Source of the DNA: Kiritimatiellia bacterium
GTDB taxonomy: Bacteria; Verrucomicrobiota; Kiritimatiellia; RFP12; UBA1067
Length of the DNA: 52,249 bases
Assembly: GCA_017520845.1 (NCBI GenBank)
Contig: JAFXEU010000008.1
Coordinates: forward strand, 1-52,249
Direction of reading: 5' to 3'
The notes beneath the pieces are model-generated. The model was not told the DNA's origin, did no database searches, and saw nothing but the letters and a program-made list of their open reading frames with translations. Shown in pieces: positions 26,371 through 34,718 of this stretch. Every line of letters starts with the position of its first letter. Position 1 is the first letter of the stretch. Both the position numbers and the translations under genes were made by a program.

Positions 26371-27420
26371 TCAGCGGTAGACTTCGCCGGCCCATTCGTA
26401 CTTTGAGGCGGAGTCTTCGCCATACACCGTGTCGGCGATGTAATTGAGAATACGCGAGGCGTTGAAAAGCTCGTGATAACGCCTGCGCCCGGCGGCGGCG
26501 ATTGCGCGGCGAGCGGCGGGATCTGCAGCATAGCGCAGAACTTTTTCGGCCAGATCGGCGGCATTGTCGAAGAAAACGGCCTCCTCGCCGTCTTTGAAAA
26601 ATTCCTGATACCCGCTCTTCGACGAAATAAAAGCCAGAATCCCGCGCCCCATCAGATGAGCGAGGCGATCGGACGAATACCACTTCCATCCTTCGCGGCG
26701 GTTGAGCGAAAGCGCCATCGCGCTCGAAAGAAGCGCCCTTTCGTAGTCGCTCCCGGCGATGGCGGCGCGGCCGCACGTACCGAAAAGTCCGAAACGGATT
26801 TTGGACGAGACGAGTCTGTCGAGTTCGCGCACGAGCTCAATGCGTTCGTCGCCTGGGCAATCGTGGCCCGCGAAAAAAAGATCGTACTTTATGTCGCCGC
26901 CCGATGAAACATCCTCCCACTCCATCGTCTCGTCGCACATGTTCGGGAGAAAGCCGACGATATTCCTGCCCGTCGTCCATTCCTTAAGCTTCTCGCCCGC
27001 CGTCGTCACGAATATCGCATCGCATGAATGCACGCGCTCGCGGATCTGATTTACGGTATGCTCCTGCCAGATAGGATCGACGTTGATGTGAACGAGTTTT
27101 ACATCGGGAAGTAGCGAGCGGACCTTCTCAAGAGTAGAATTGGAAAGATAATCGCAGTGGCCGATAAGTACGAGATCGGGGCGGAAATTGACGCATGTTT
27201 TAATGAACCTTTTGTTCATCATCTTTGCGCCGATATTACGCATAAAACCGAACGGCGCGAGATAGCGCGTGATATCGCGCTCGGAAAAAGACATAACGCG
27301 CCAGTTGTTGCGTACGCCTCCGCACATAAAGCGATAGCCCTGACCTTCACGCCCCGCGCCGTAGCGGCGGATCTGGAAGTTGTCGACGACAAGCAGCCTG
27401 AGCTGACAGGACGGTCTCAT
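26371..27420 (-). CDS. glycosyltransferase, CgeB-like
   Basis: 349 aa. The C-terminal half is of the glycosyl-transferases-group-1 type found in CgeB-like proteins: YDLFFAGHDCPGDERIEL, then LSLNRREGWKWYSSDRLAHLMGRG and SGYQEFFKDGEEAVFFDN followed by a helical end with Tyr-His-Glu. The N-terminal half is a Rossmann-like domain (RPDLVLIGHCDYLS). It has no signal peptide, so it is cytosolic or peripheral. It overlaps the GT4 gene by 4 nt (ATGA). Probably adds sugars to an exported glycan. Confidence 0.85.
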   Translation of the reverse strand: MRPSCQLRLLVVDNFQIRRYGAGREGQGYRFMCGGVRNNWRVMSFSERDITRYLAPFGFMRNIGAKMMNKRFIKTCVNFRPDLVLIGHCDYLSNSTLEKVRSLLPDVKLVHINVDPIWQEHTVNQIRERVHSCDAIFVTTAGEKLKEWTTGRNIVGFLPNMCDETMEWEDVSSGGDIKYDLFFAGHDCPGDERIELVRELDRLVSSKIRFGLFGTCGRAAIAGSDYERALLSSAMALSLNRREGWKWYSSDRLAHLMGRGILAFISSKSGYQEFFKDGEEAVFFDNAADLAEKVLRYAADPAARRAIAAAGRRRYHELFNASRILNYIADTVYGEDSASKYEWAGEVYR

Positions 27421-28565
27421 TTTACGCCTCCCCCGGAAAATTCATTGTACACGGCAAGCGAGCGCGCAGCCATTCTGTCGAACGAAAATTTTTCAAGCGC
27501 GTCTTCGCGCAATCCCTTAAACTCCGAATGCGCGACCGAACGGATCGCATTGGCGAATTTAACCGCGAGCTCTTCGATCTTTGCCTTCGGATCAGGTGCG
27601 ACGAGCGCCCCGTTTACACCGTCCTCGACTATATCGAGCGCTCCGCCGAACCCTGTGGCGACAACCGGCTTATCCATCGCAAGCGCCTCGGCCATAGAGC
27701 GGCCGAACGCCTCGGGCTTGCGGTAATTGGCGCTTACGACAATATCCGCTAGAGAAAGACATTCCGCGACCTTGCTTTGAGCGCCTGCGAAAACGACATG
27801 ATCGGAAACTCCGAGGTCCGCAACCAGTTTGCGAAGTTCCTCTTCATATTCCTTGCGAAGAGCCTCCGCCTCGCCGACGATGACGAGCTTCCAGTCGGGC
27901 GACTTTGATCTGGCCGCGACATGGGTCGCTTGGAGATATGCAACAGCCCTGATAAGAACATCATATCCTTTAAGCTGCGTAATGCGGCCTAAACCCATCA
28001 CGACCCTGAAACCGTCCAACTTCCATTCGCGGCGCTTGGAGTCCATGAAATCGCGGTCGAGCTTATCGATATCGAACTTCTCGCGGTCGATGGCGCGGGG
28101 TATGACGCGCAAAAGCGAAGTATCAATTTTATAATGCTCTATGAGATAATCCGCGATATATTTACTCGGCGTTACCGTAACATCGCCGTACGTCATCACC
28201 TTCGAATACGCCGAAACGGAATTCGCGCCGTGGGCGAACGTAATCCATTTAAGTTTAAGCTTGCGGTTGGCTATGACGAAAAGCCACGCCGGAACGCGTG
28301 AATGGGCGACGACGACATCGGGGCGCTCAACCTCCAAAAGTCTGCGCAGTTTCTTCGCGCGCGAAAAAGCGGTAAAAGGATTTTTGGATTTAATGTCGAT
28401 TTCGGCGACGCGCCCGCCGTCGGCGACGATGCGTTCGTTAAGCCGCCCGCCGACGGAAACGACGAGATTGTCGTGACCGACGGCGACAAGAACGCGGTTC
28501 ATCTCCACGATGCCGCGTTCAACGCCGCCCTGATCCATGGCGGGAACCAGCTGAACGATCTTCAA
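27417..28565 (-). CDS. GT4-family glycosyltransferase
   Basis: 382 aa, GT-B fold. An N-terminal acceptor domain with DQGGVERGIVEMNRVL and the C-terminal donor domain with GLGRITQLKGYDVLIRAV and the EX7E-type motif in KPEAFGRSMAEALAMDKPVVAT are clear. Similar enzymes build lipopolysaccharide or capsule chains. It overlaps both neighbours by 4 nt, making a three-gene cluster with the UDP-sugar dehydrogenase. Confidence 0.9.
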   Translation of the reverse strand: MKIVQLVPAMDQGGVERGIVEMNRVLVAVGHDNLVVSVGGRLNERIVADGGRVAEIDIKSKNPFTAFSRAKKLRRLLEVERPDVVVAHSRVPAWLFVIANRKLKLKWITFAHGANSVSAYSKVMTYGDVTVTPSKYIADYLIEHYKIDTSLLRVIPRAIDREKFDIDKLDRDFMDSKRREWKLDGFRVVMGLGRITQLKGYDVLIRAVAYLQATHVAARSKSPDWKLVIVGEAEALRKEYEEELRKLVADLGVSDHVVFAGAQSKVAECLSLADIVVSANYRKPEAFGRSMAEALAMDKPVVATGFGGALDIVEDGVNGALVAPDPKAKIEELAVKFANAIRSVAHSEFKGLREDALEKFSFDRMAARSLAVYNEFSGGGVK

Positions 28566-29317
28566 ATGCGCTCCTCCACGCCTCTGAAGTGGACATTAAG
28601 GTCATGAAGCGGCGCTAAGAGCGTGCCGAGACTCTGACCCTTGGTAAGTTTCGCGAAAGCGTTTACGTCCTTAGGGAAGCACTTGCCGCCGTAACCGAGC
28701 TTCCCGTCGGGACCGGGAACGTACGTATGCGTGTCGTTAATATACCCAGAAAGAAGAACTCCCGTATGAACCTTAGCCCAATCGACGCCCATATTCTGGC
28801 AGTACTCGCGCACGGCGTTGAAGTAAATGACCTTGTAGGCGCCGAAAACGTTGTGGGCGTATTTCGTGACCTCCGCTTCAAGAGGCGACATCACCGTAAA
28901 CTTCTTACCCGGGAAAACCTTGATAAGAAGATCAACGGCGCCGGTAAAGACCATCGTCTGCTTTTTGAAATCTTCAATGTGCGTACGCTCGGTCAAAAAC
29001 TCCGGCATATAGCACACTTCGTGGCCGGTTTCGCGCGAAAGCATATCACTCGTTCCGGGGAGAATCGTTGTGCGCACGAAAACGGGAACCTTCGGGAGCT
29101 TAGAGATGATCTCCTTCATAAGCGTCAGATCCTGCGTCCCGTCGTCTTCGGTCGGAACGTGAATCTGAAGAAACGCGATATCAATCGATGAAAGGTCGTC
29201 ATTATATCCCTTCGGCGGATCGCTGACAAAAACCCTAGCGTCCTTGTTATTCTCCTCAAGCCATGTTTTCAGCGCGCCGCCGACAAAGCCGCACCCGATA
29301 ATACCGACATTTATCAT
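28562..29317 (-). CDS. short UDP-glucose/GDP-mannose dehydrogenase-like protein
   Basis: 251 aa. The NAD-binding domain (VGIIGCGFVGGAL) and the central domain with YMPEFLTE, KYAHNVFGAYKVIYFN and the catalytic Cys in YGGKCFPKD are present. The C-terminal UDP-sugar-binding domain is absent, since normal enzymes are about 430 aa. Either the family is naturally short or the protein needs a partner. The ATG at 29317 is chosen over 29329 because GGAG lies 6 nt upstream. A uronic-acid donor for the two downstream transferases is the obvious role, but activity is unproven. Confidence 0.8.
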   Translation of the reverse strand: MINVGIIGCGFVGGALKTWLEENNKDARVFVSDPPKGYNDDLSSIDIAFLQIHVPTEDDGTQDLTLMKEIISKLPKVPVFVRTTILPGTSDMLSRETGHEVCYMPEFLTERTHIEDFKKQTMVFTGAVDLLIKVFPGKKFTVMSPLEAEVTKYAHNVFGAYKVIYFNAVREYCQNMGVDWAKVHTGVLLSGYINDTHTYVPGPDGKLGYGGKCFPKDVNAFAKLTKGQSLGTLLAPLHDLNVHFRGVEERI

Positions 29318-29362
29318 ATTTTTCTCCATCTTCGCGTCTTATATTCAAGACTTAACGGTTAT

Positions 29363-29392
29363 ATTATACCATAAATTGGAGCAGGCGCATAA
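29363..29392 (-). promoter_or_regulatory. promoter of the glycan-synthesis cluster
   Basis: TATAAT (29368-29363) with a weak TTATGC (29392-29387), spacer 18 nt, 45 nt upstream of the ATG. Confidence 0.5.
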
Positions 29393-29441
29393 ATTCTAAG
29401 TGTGCTGGAATATCTCGGTTCTATCGCCTGTCCCCGTTCCC

Positions 29442-31622
29442 TCACTTTGCCTTTTTTATTTCCGTTGTTTCGTTTTTAAGATCGACGCTCACCTTATAGC
29501 GACCGGTTTTTCTGTCACCGAATATTGCACTATGGATATTCCCGTCAGTGCTGACAGTCCGTTCACACGGGGATGTTGATAGAATTGCCGGCATTATCGC
29601 CTTAAACTCTTTGATGATTTTTGCAAGCTCTTCCTGCAATTCGGCATTTGTTCCAATGCCTTCAGAGCTCCCACCCCACGTATACCACAAAAGCCCCTTG
29701 GCCCCGTGGATGAGCGCAAGGTACGCCATCTGGCGGAATTTGACGCGTGACTCATGCCCGAACGCCTGCAGCACAGAGAAAATAGGTTTTTCATTTCCTA
29801 AAACCCCATAAATATCATCAAGCCTCTTTGAGACCTCTCTCACGTTCCCCTGTCCGGAAACGCTGATCGGATAAGGATCCACCGCGAGAATATCGGCAAT
29901 ATCCTTCTGATAACGGAAACTCGCCGGGTAAAGAAGCACCGTGTACGTTGGGTGATGAGGATCGTTTTCAGCCATCGCCTTACGGCACGCTTCCCATTTC
30001 CAGACGCATTCGTCCTGCGGTTCATCGACGATGTAATGCATTCGTGTATACGGCTTATCACTCAAACCTTTTGCCCACGCGCCAAGGTTTTCCGGCCAGC
30101 GGTGCTTATTCTCCGACAAAAGCCCCTGATTGAGCGGCTCAAGCGTCGGATATGAGCCATTATGCCAATTCATCGAATGCTGCAAGTCGATTCCAAGCTC
30201 CTTAATCTTAGGCCACATATCGGGATGTCCGCCGTACATCCCGAACGGAAACCACGCCTCACCGTTTTTAAGGAGCGTATTATCCTGATCGATCATCACC
30301 TGCGACGGCGTCGGCTCGATGATTTTAAAAATTCCCTCGGCCGAATACGGCTTAGATCTCCCTCGAGCCGTCAAATCGACGACGAGCCTGTATTCCCCGG
30401 CCGGCGTTTTCAAAGGAATCTTTGCGTCAAACGCAACGCTCCGCCCGCCCTTCGGAAGATTGCCGGACTTAAACCAGACGATCTTTCCGCGACTATTGAC
30501 CACCTTCGCTTTCCAGCGCACGAAGGAGAGGTTTTCCTCTGCCGGATTGACCTCAAATCCGAGCGCTACGTCGGGATTACGGCGTTTCGTCGACACCATC
30601 TTGCGATAACGCGGAAGCCTGAGCGTAATCAGATCCGAAAAGGTCTGCTTGCGGTCGATAAGAACGATCTCTTCCCCTTCGCCCTTCAACGAAAGACGGA
30701 CCGTTCCGGAACCGCGCACCCGATTCGGAAAGACGATCGCATATTTCACTCCCTTTCCGGATTTAACGCCTTTTACGGTCTTCTCTAATTTAACGGCGCC
30801 ATCTGCTGAAGCGACAACAAGAGACAAAACATATTTCGAAGGAGAAGCGGGCGATGCCTTTTCTGAAGCTATTTCAAGACCTGCATTCACAAGCGCATTG
30901 GTCAGAGCCCAGCCGTAATGGTCGACCACTTCCAATCCGGCGCGATGCAATACGGTCGCCGCGCGCATATTCTCAAAGAACGAGAAATACGGCGTGCGCA
31001 GATTCGTGAGATACACCATTCCCTTGCCGTAATGAGCCATGATTGCGCACGGCTCATTGTGGCGACCGCACTTCAAAAGCGGCTTCCACGCCTTGCCGGC
31101 ATTTTGAAGCAGGAAGTGATACCACAAAATGCCGCCGTCGACCTGCGTGGAGGGGAACGTGCGGATTGAGGGTTCCTTGGGGAATTTTTGGAGCCATGCG
31201 GGATACCAGCCGCGGTAACCCTGATAGTCGGGATGCTTGTAATCTTCGCCGAGGAAGTCGGTCCAGAAGAACTTATCGGTGTAGTTGCAGTCAGGAACTA
31301 CGATCGCGCCGCCGCGCTCAAGAAATTTTTTAAACGATTCGGCGTTCGCTTCTTCATTTAGGAATTGAGGAGCGAGCGGATGAAGAGCGAGCATATCGAG
31401 CGAATCAAGATCGGCGAGAAGACTCGAACGAACCTCGTCGACATTCGAATCGTCATCCTTTACGACATACGATTTCAATTCCCATCCGTCCGTCGTATGG
31501 AATGGAAGCGACGTATATTCATCGGCATGAAATTTCCTGTTCGCAAGAAAACCGATTTTAAACGGTGCAGCGTCAACTCCCGCAGCAGCAATGAGACTTA
31601 GGATAAGTAACAATCTTTTCAT
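29442..31622 (-). CDS. secreted TIM-barrel glycosidase-like protein (paralog of 39685-42003)
   Basis: 726 aa, signal peptide to about residue 18. Residues about 20-260 form a glutamine-amidotransferase-like domain (DMLALHPLAPQFL, FKKFLERGGAIVVPD, GKGMVYLTNLR) of the sort seen fused to glycosidases. A beta-sandwich segment (about 260-440) and a TIM barrel (about 445-700) follow. A probable catalytic acid is Glu in YIVDEPQDE, and a conserved aromatic strand is LLWYTWGG. The same order of domains is found in the 772-aa gene five positions upstream. It begins 6 nt after the GH43-GH97 gene and is the last gene of the operon. Substrate unknown. Confidence 0.8.
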   Translation of the reverse strand: MKRLLLILSLIAAAGVDAAPFKIGFLANRKFHADEYTSLPFHTTDGWELKSYVVKDDDSNVDEVRSSLLADLDSLDMLALHPLAPQFLNEEANAESFKKFLERGGAIVVPDCNYTDKFFWTDFLGEDYKHPDYQGYRGWYPAWLQKFPKEPSIRTFPSTQVDGGILWYHFLLQNAGKAWKPLLKCGRHNEPCAIMAHYGKGMVYLTNLRTPYFSFFENMRAATVLHRAGLEVVDHYGWALTNALVNAGLEIASEKASPASPSKYVLSLVVASADGAVKLEKTVKGVKSGKGVKYAIVFPNRVRGSGTVRLSLKGEGEEIVLIDRKQTFSDLITLRLPRYRKMVSTKRRNPDVALGFEVNPAEENLSFVRWKAKVVNSRGKIVWFKSGNLPKGGRSVAFDAKIPLKTPAGEYRLVVDLTARGRSKPYSAEGIFKIIEPTPSQVMIDQDNTLLKNGEAWFPFGMYGGHPDMWPKIKELGIDLQHSMNWHNGSYPTLEPLNQGLLSENKHRWPENLGAWAKGLSDKPYTRMHYIVDEPQDECVWKWEACRKAMAENDPHHPTYTVLLYPASFRYQKDIADILAVDPYPISVSGQGNVREVSKRLDDIYGVLGNEKPIFSVLQAFGHESRVKFRQMAYLALIHGAKGLLWYTWGGSSEGIGTNAELQEELAKIIKEFKAIMPAILSTSPCERTVSTDGNIHSAIFGDRKTGRYKVSVDLKNETTEIKKAK

Positions 31623-31628
31623 TTTTTC

Positions 31629-34600
31629 TTACTTTTTAGTGAACTTGACAACAAATCCGCCGCCTGGAGCGGTATTGAACAAAATCTTTTCGCCTCGCTT
31701 TACCGTTTTTGTTTCGTGAACGTAATGCGTCGGCTCGAAATCGGCATCGGGAGCGTCACGGAAGATTTCAGCCGTCCATTCACCCTCTTCAAGAAACGCC
31801 GCCGTATCAATCTCAATCCCGCGCGCTTGCGCATCGGTAATCGCCGCGGCATACCAGGTACCGTCCTTCGCCTTACGCGCAATCGCCGCGTACGTATCGG
31901 GGCACCCGCCGAGACCGACCGTCTTCGTCCACACAACGGGCGTTGCCGCCATAAAGCGGAAACACTCCATATTCTTTTCGTAATTTGTCGGCGAATCGCA
32001 AAGCATCTGAAGCGGCGCTTCATACATCGCCATCAAGGCCATCTGGCGGCAGCGCGTGCCGACGGAGCCCGGAAACTTCTCGCTGCCCCTGTAGCTGCCG
32101 TCAAGCGGATGATTGATCATCGCACCCGGCGTGTAGTCCATCTGACCCGCGGTCAGGCGCAGGTAGAACGCACGCACGTCGTTCTCCATCATCTCCTTCT
32201 CCGTGCGCTCGAACCACTTCATCTGCTCGAGGCCGTGGACGCCCTCGTAGTTGACGATGTTGGGGAAGCGCCGCGAAAGGCCTACGGGACGGTAGACGCC
32301 GTGGTAGTCGACGAGCATCCTCTCCTTCGCGCAGACGTCGGCGAATTTCTCAAGAAACCTCGCCACCTGCGCATCGCCGCGATCCATAAAGTCGACCTTA
32401 AAGCCTTTCGCGCCCAGCTTGGCGAAATGGCGCGCGACGCGCTCCTCGTCGCCGAGCACCTGCGCCCAGGCCATCCACAGGATGATGCCGACGCCCTTCT
32501 GCCTGCCGTAAGCGATGATGCGCGGCACGTCGACGTTCGGATGGAACTTCCAGATGTTCAGGAACTCGCTCCAGCCCTCGTCGAGGATGACGTACTCGAT
32601 GCCGTTCGCGGCCGCGAAGTCGATGAACCGCTCGTACGTCTTCGTGTTGCAGCCTTCCTCGCCCCGGTTGTCGAAGGCGTTCCACCAGTCCCACGCGACC
32701 TTGCCGGACCGGACCCATGAGAAGTCGGTCCCCGCCGCTGCCGGCGTCGCGAGCGCCCGGACGATGTCCGCCTCGCAGAACCCCGCGAACGAATCGGCCA
32801 GCACGAACGTCCGCCACGGGAACGTGCGCGTACCCTCCGTATCCGTCAGGTAGTCCGCGTGATCCGTCACGACGACCTTACGCCCGCCATCCTTGACCGC
32901 ACCCTCGCGCCCGTGCCAGGACGCCCAGCGCGCCGTCTTCAGCGGCCAGCCTGCGAAACGCGACGCAAAGCTGACCGACCCGCCGTCCTGCGCGCGACGC
33001 ATTTCTTCCGTCCGCTCGAAATTCCAGATCGGATAGTCCCGGACGTCCGACTCCGTCACCGCAACGCAGACCCCGCCGGCCGTATAGACGAACGGCAGGT
33101 AGACGAGACTCTTGCCGGTCCAGTTCTTCGGGCCGCCCGGGACCGTCGTCAGCGACTCCGCGGCAAGCGACTCGGGGATGGACTCCTCCTGTCCAAACGC
33201 GCCCGTGCGGTTGGCCCAGCAGCGCACGTAGCCCTCCGGCATGACGAGCGGCGCGGACTCGCCGTTCACGCGGATCCGCCCCGGCCTCTTCGTTTCGAAC
33301 CGGTACGCCACGCCGTCGTTGCGCGCGGCCAGACGCACCGCCCAGTCGCCGAAGTCAACGATCCGCTCCTCGCCGCCCAGATCGATCGCGTCCTTTTTGT
33401 AGACGGGCGACGCCTCGCGTCCCGAAAGACGCCGCGCCTCGCTCCCGACTGGCTTCGCGCCCTGCGCAAGCGATGCGCCGTCAACGGTCAGGTCGATCGG
33501 CATCCGCCCCGTGACCGGGACCCCGCGGCGCAGCACCTGGCAGGCGAGCGGCTTCTCGAAGAGTCGGATCTCGTTCAGTCCGTCGGGCGAAACGGCGCGC
33601 CAGATTTTTTCGGACACCTCGTCGCCGCACGGCGAGGGACGGATCTCCGGCAGCCCGTCAGACGTGAAGCGGACGGGGATCCAGTGGTAGCGGCTGTCAG
33701 CCAAGTCGGTCTTCCGCCACTCGTCAAACATCAGAACGACCTCGTCGTCCGACAGCTGGATCGCATACGTCGACTGCAGCCCGAACGACTTCTCCGGACC
33801 AAGCCCCGTCACTGGCGAAACGCCGCGGCACGGATTCTCCATCCGCCGCCACGGACCTGTCACGCGGTCGGCGACATAAAGGTGCGCGGGATTCGGATTC
33901 CATCCCGTGCAGCCAGAGCCGACGAGCCAGTATTTGCCGCCGTGACGAAACACCGCCGGTGCCTCGGTCCAGTCCTTCTCGCCCATCCGCCACCAACGCC
34001 CCGTGTAGCCGAGGCAGTCGTCCGTGAGCTCGGCGATGTGCATCGTCGAGTTGTACTCGGAGGCGTAGAAGTGGTAGACCTTGCCGTCCGTATCCTGGTA
34101 GAGCGTCATGTCGCGGCTCATCTGTCCGCCCGCGTAATGCCAGACGTACGGATAAGGGCTCTTGTCGCGGATGTCCCGCCAGTCGCCGCCGTCATTGCGG
34201 AAAACGTCATTGTCGCAGATGCGGTCGATCTCGGCCTGCGAGAAATCCTTGCCTGGCGCGTTCTGCGGCCACTTGCAGGGGTTCGGGCGAAGCGCGCGCT
34301 GGAAGCGGAACGGACCCTCCGGACGGTCCGCCGTGCAGATACCCGTCATCGCCGCCGTGTAGCCATAGTTCGCCAGTTCCAAATGGAAATACATCACGAA
34401 CTTGCCGGTCTTCGCGCAATATACGACCTTCGGACGCTCAATCACGCAACCGATGCCGACCAGGCTCCCGGCGTTGTCGTGCTTGCGGAACGCAAGCCCC
34501 TCGTCCTTCCATGTCGTCAGGTCGGTGGACGAGTAGACGTGGACACCCAATCCCTGCGTTCGGTCGTCGCCGCGATCCTCGCCGTACCACCACCACTTGT

Positions 34601-34718
34601 CCCCATGGCGCAGCATCCCGCCGCCGTGCGCGTTGATGCGACGGCCCTCCGTGTCCTTCCACGTTTCCCCGTTCGGCGGCAGCGCAAGTGCCGCCGCCAA
34701 GAACAATGCTCCAATCAT
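31629..34718 (-). CDS. GH43-GH97 bifunctional glycoside hydrolase
   Basis: 1029 aa with a short N-terminal hydrophobic signal. The frame is open further 5' but the ATG at 34718 overlaps the GH92 stop (ATGA), which fixes the start. Residues about 15-360 are a five-bladed GH43 domain of the subfamily lacking the usual first Asp (INAHGGGMLRHGDKWWWYGE), with Asp203 in SRDMTLYQD and probable acid Glu252 in TEAPAVF. Residues about 370-1025 are GH97: a beta-sandwich, then a barrel with LDEGWSEF, KVDFMDRGD (Asp776/779) and NYEGVHG (Glu825). The Asp in that motif suggests the retaining alpha-galactosidase type rather than the inverting SusB type. GC content is visibly higher than in its neighbours. 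Probable function: removes galactosyl or arabinosyl units from one glycan. Confidence 0.88.
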   Translation of the reverse strand: MIGALFLAAALALPPNGETWKDTEGRRINAHGGGMLRHGDKWWWYGEDRGDDRTQGLGVHVYSSTDLTTWKDEGLAFRKHDNAGSLVGIGCVIERPKVVYCAKTGKFVMYFHLELANYGYTAAMTGICTADRPEGPFRFQRALRPNPCKWPQNAPGKDFSQAEIDRICDNDVFRNDGGDWRDIRDKSPYPYVWHYAGGQMSRDMTLYQDTDGKVYHFYASEYNSTMHIAELTDDCLGYTGRWWRMGEKDWTEAPAVFRHGGKYWLVGSGCTGWNPNPAHLYVADRVTGPWRRMENPCRGVSPVTGLGPEKSFGLQSTYAIQLSDDEVVLMFDEWRKTDLADSRYHWIPVRFTSDGLPEIRPSPCGDEVSEKIWRAVSPDGLNEIRLFEKPLACQVLRRGVPVTGRMPIDLTVDGASLAQGAKPVGSEARRLSGREASPVYKKDAIDLGGEERIVDFGDWAVRLAARNDGVAYRFETKRPGRIRVNGESAPLVMPEGYVRCWANRTGAFGQEESIPESLAAESLTTVPGGPKNWTGKSLVYLPFVYTAGGVCVAVTESDVRDYPIWNFERTEEMRRAQDGGSVSFASRFAGWPLKTARWASWHGREGAVKDGGRKVVVTDHADYLTDTEGTRTFPWRTFVLADSFAGFCEADIVRALATPAAAGTDFSWVRSGKVAWDWWNAFDNRGEEGCNTKTYERFIDFAAANGIEYVILDEGWSEFLNIWKFHPNVDVPRIIAYGRQKGVGIILWMAWAQVLGDEERVARHFAKLGAKGFKVDFMDRGDAQVARFLEKFADVCAKERMLVDYHGVYRPVGLSRRFPNIVNYEGVHGLEQMKWFERTEKEMMENDVRAFYLRLTAGQMDYTPGAMINHPLDGSYRGSEKFPGSVGTRCRQMALMAMYEAPLQMLCDSPTNYEKNMECFRFMAATPVVWTKTVGLGGCPDTYAAIARKAKDGTWYAAAITDAQARGIEIDTAAFLEEGEWTAEIFRDAPDADFEPTHYVHETKTVKRGEKILFNTAPGGGFVVKFTKK

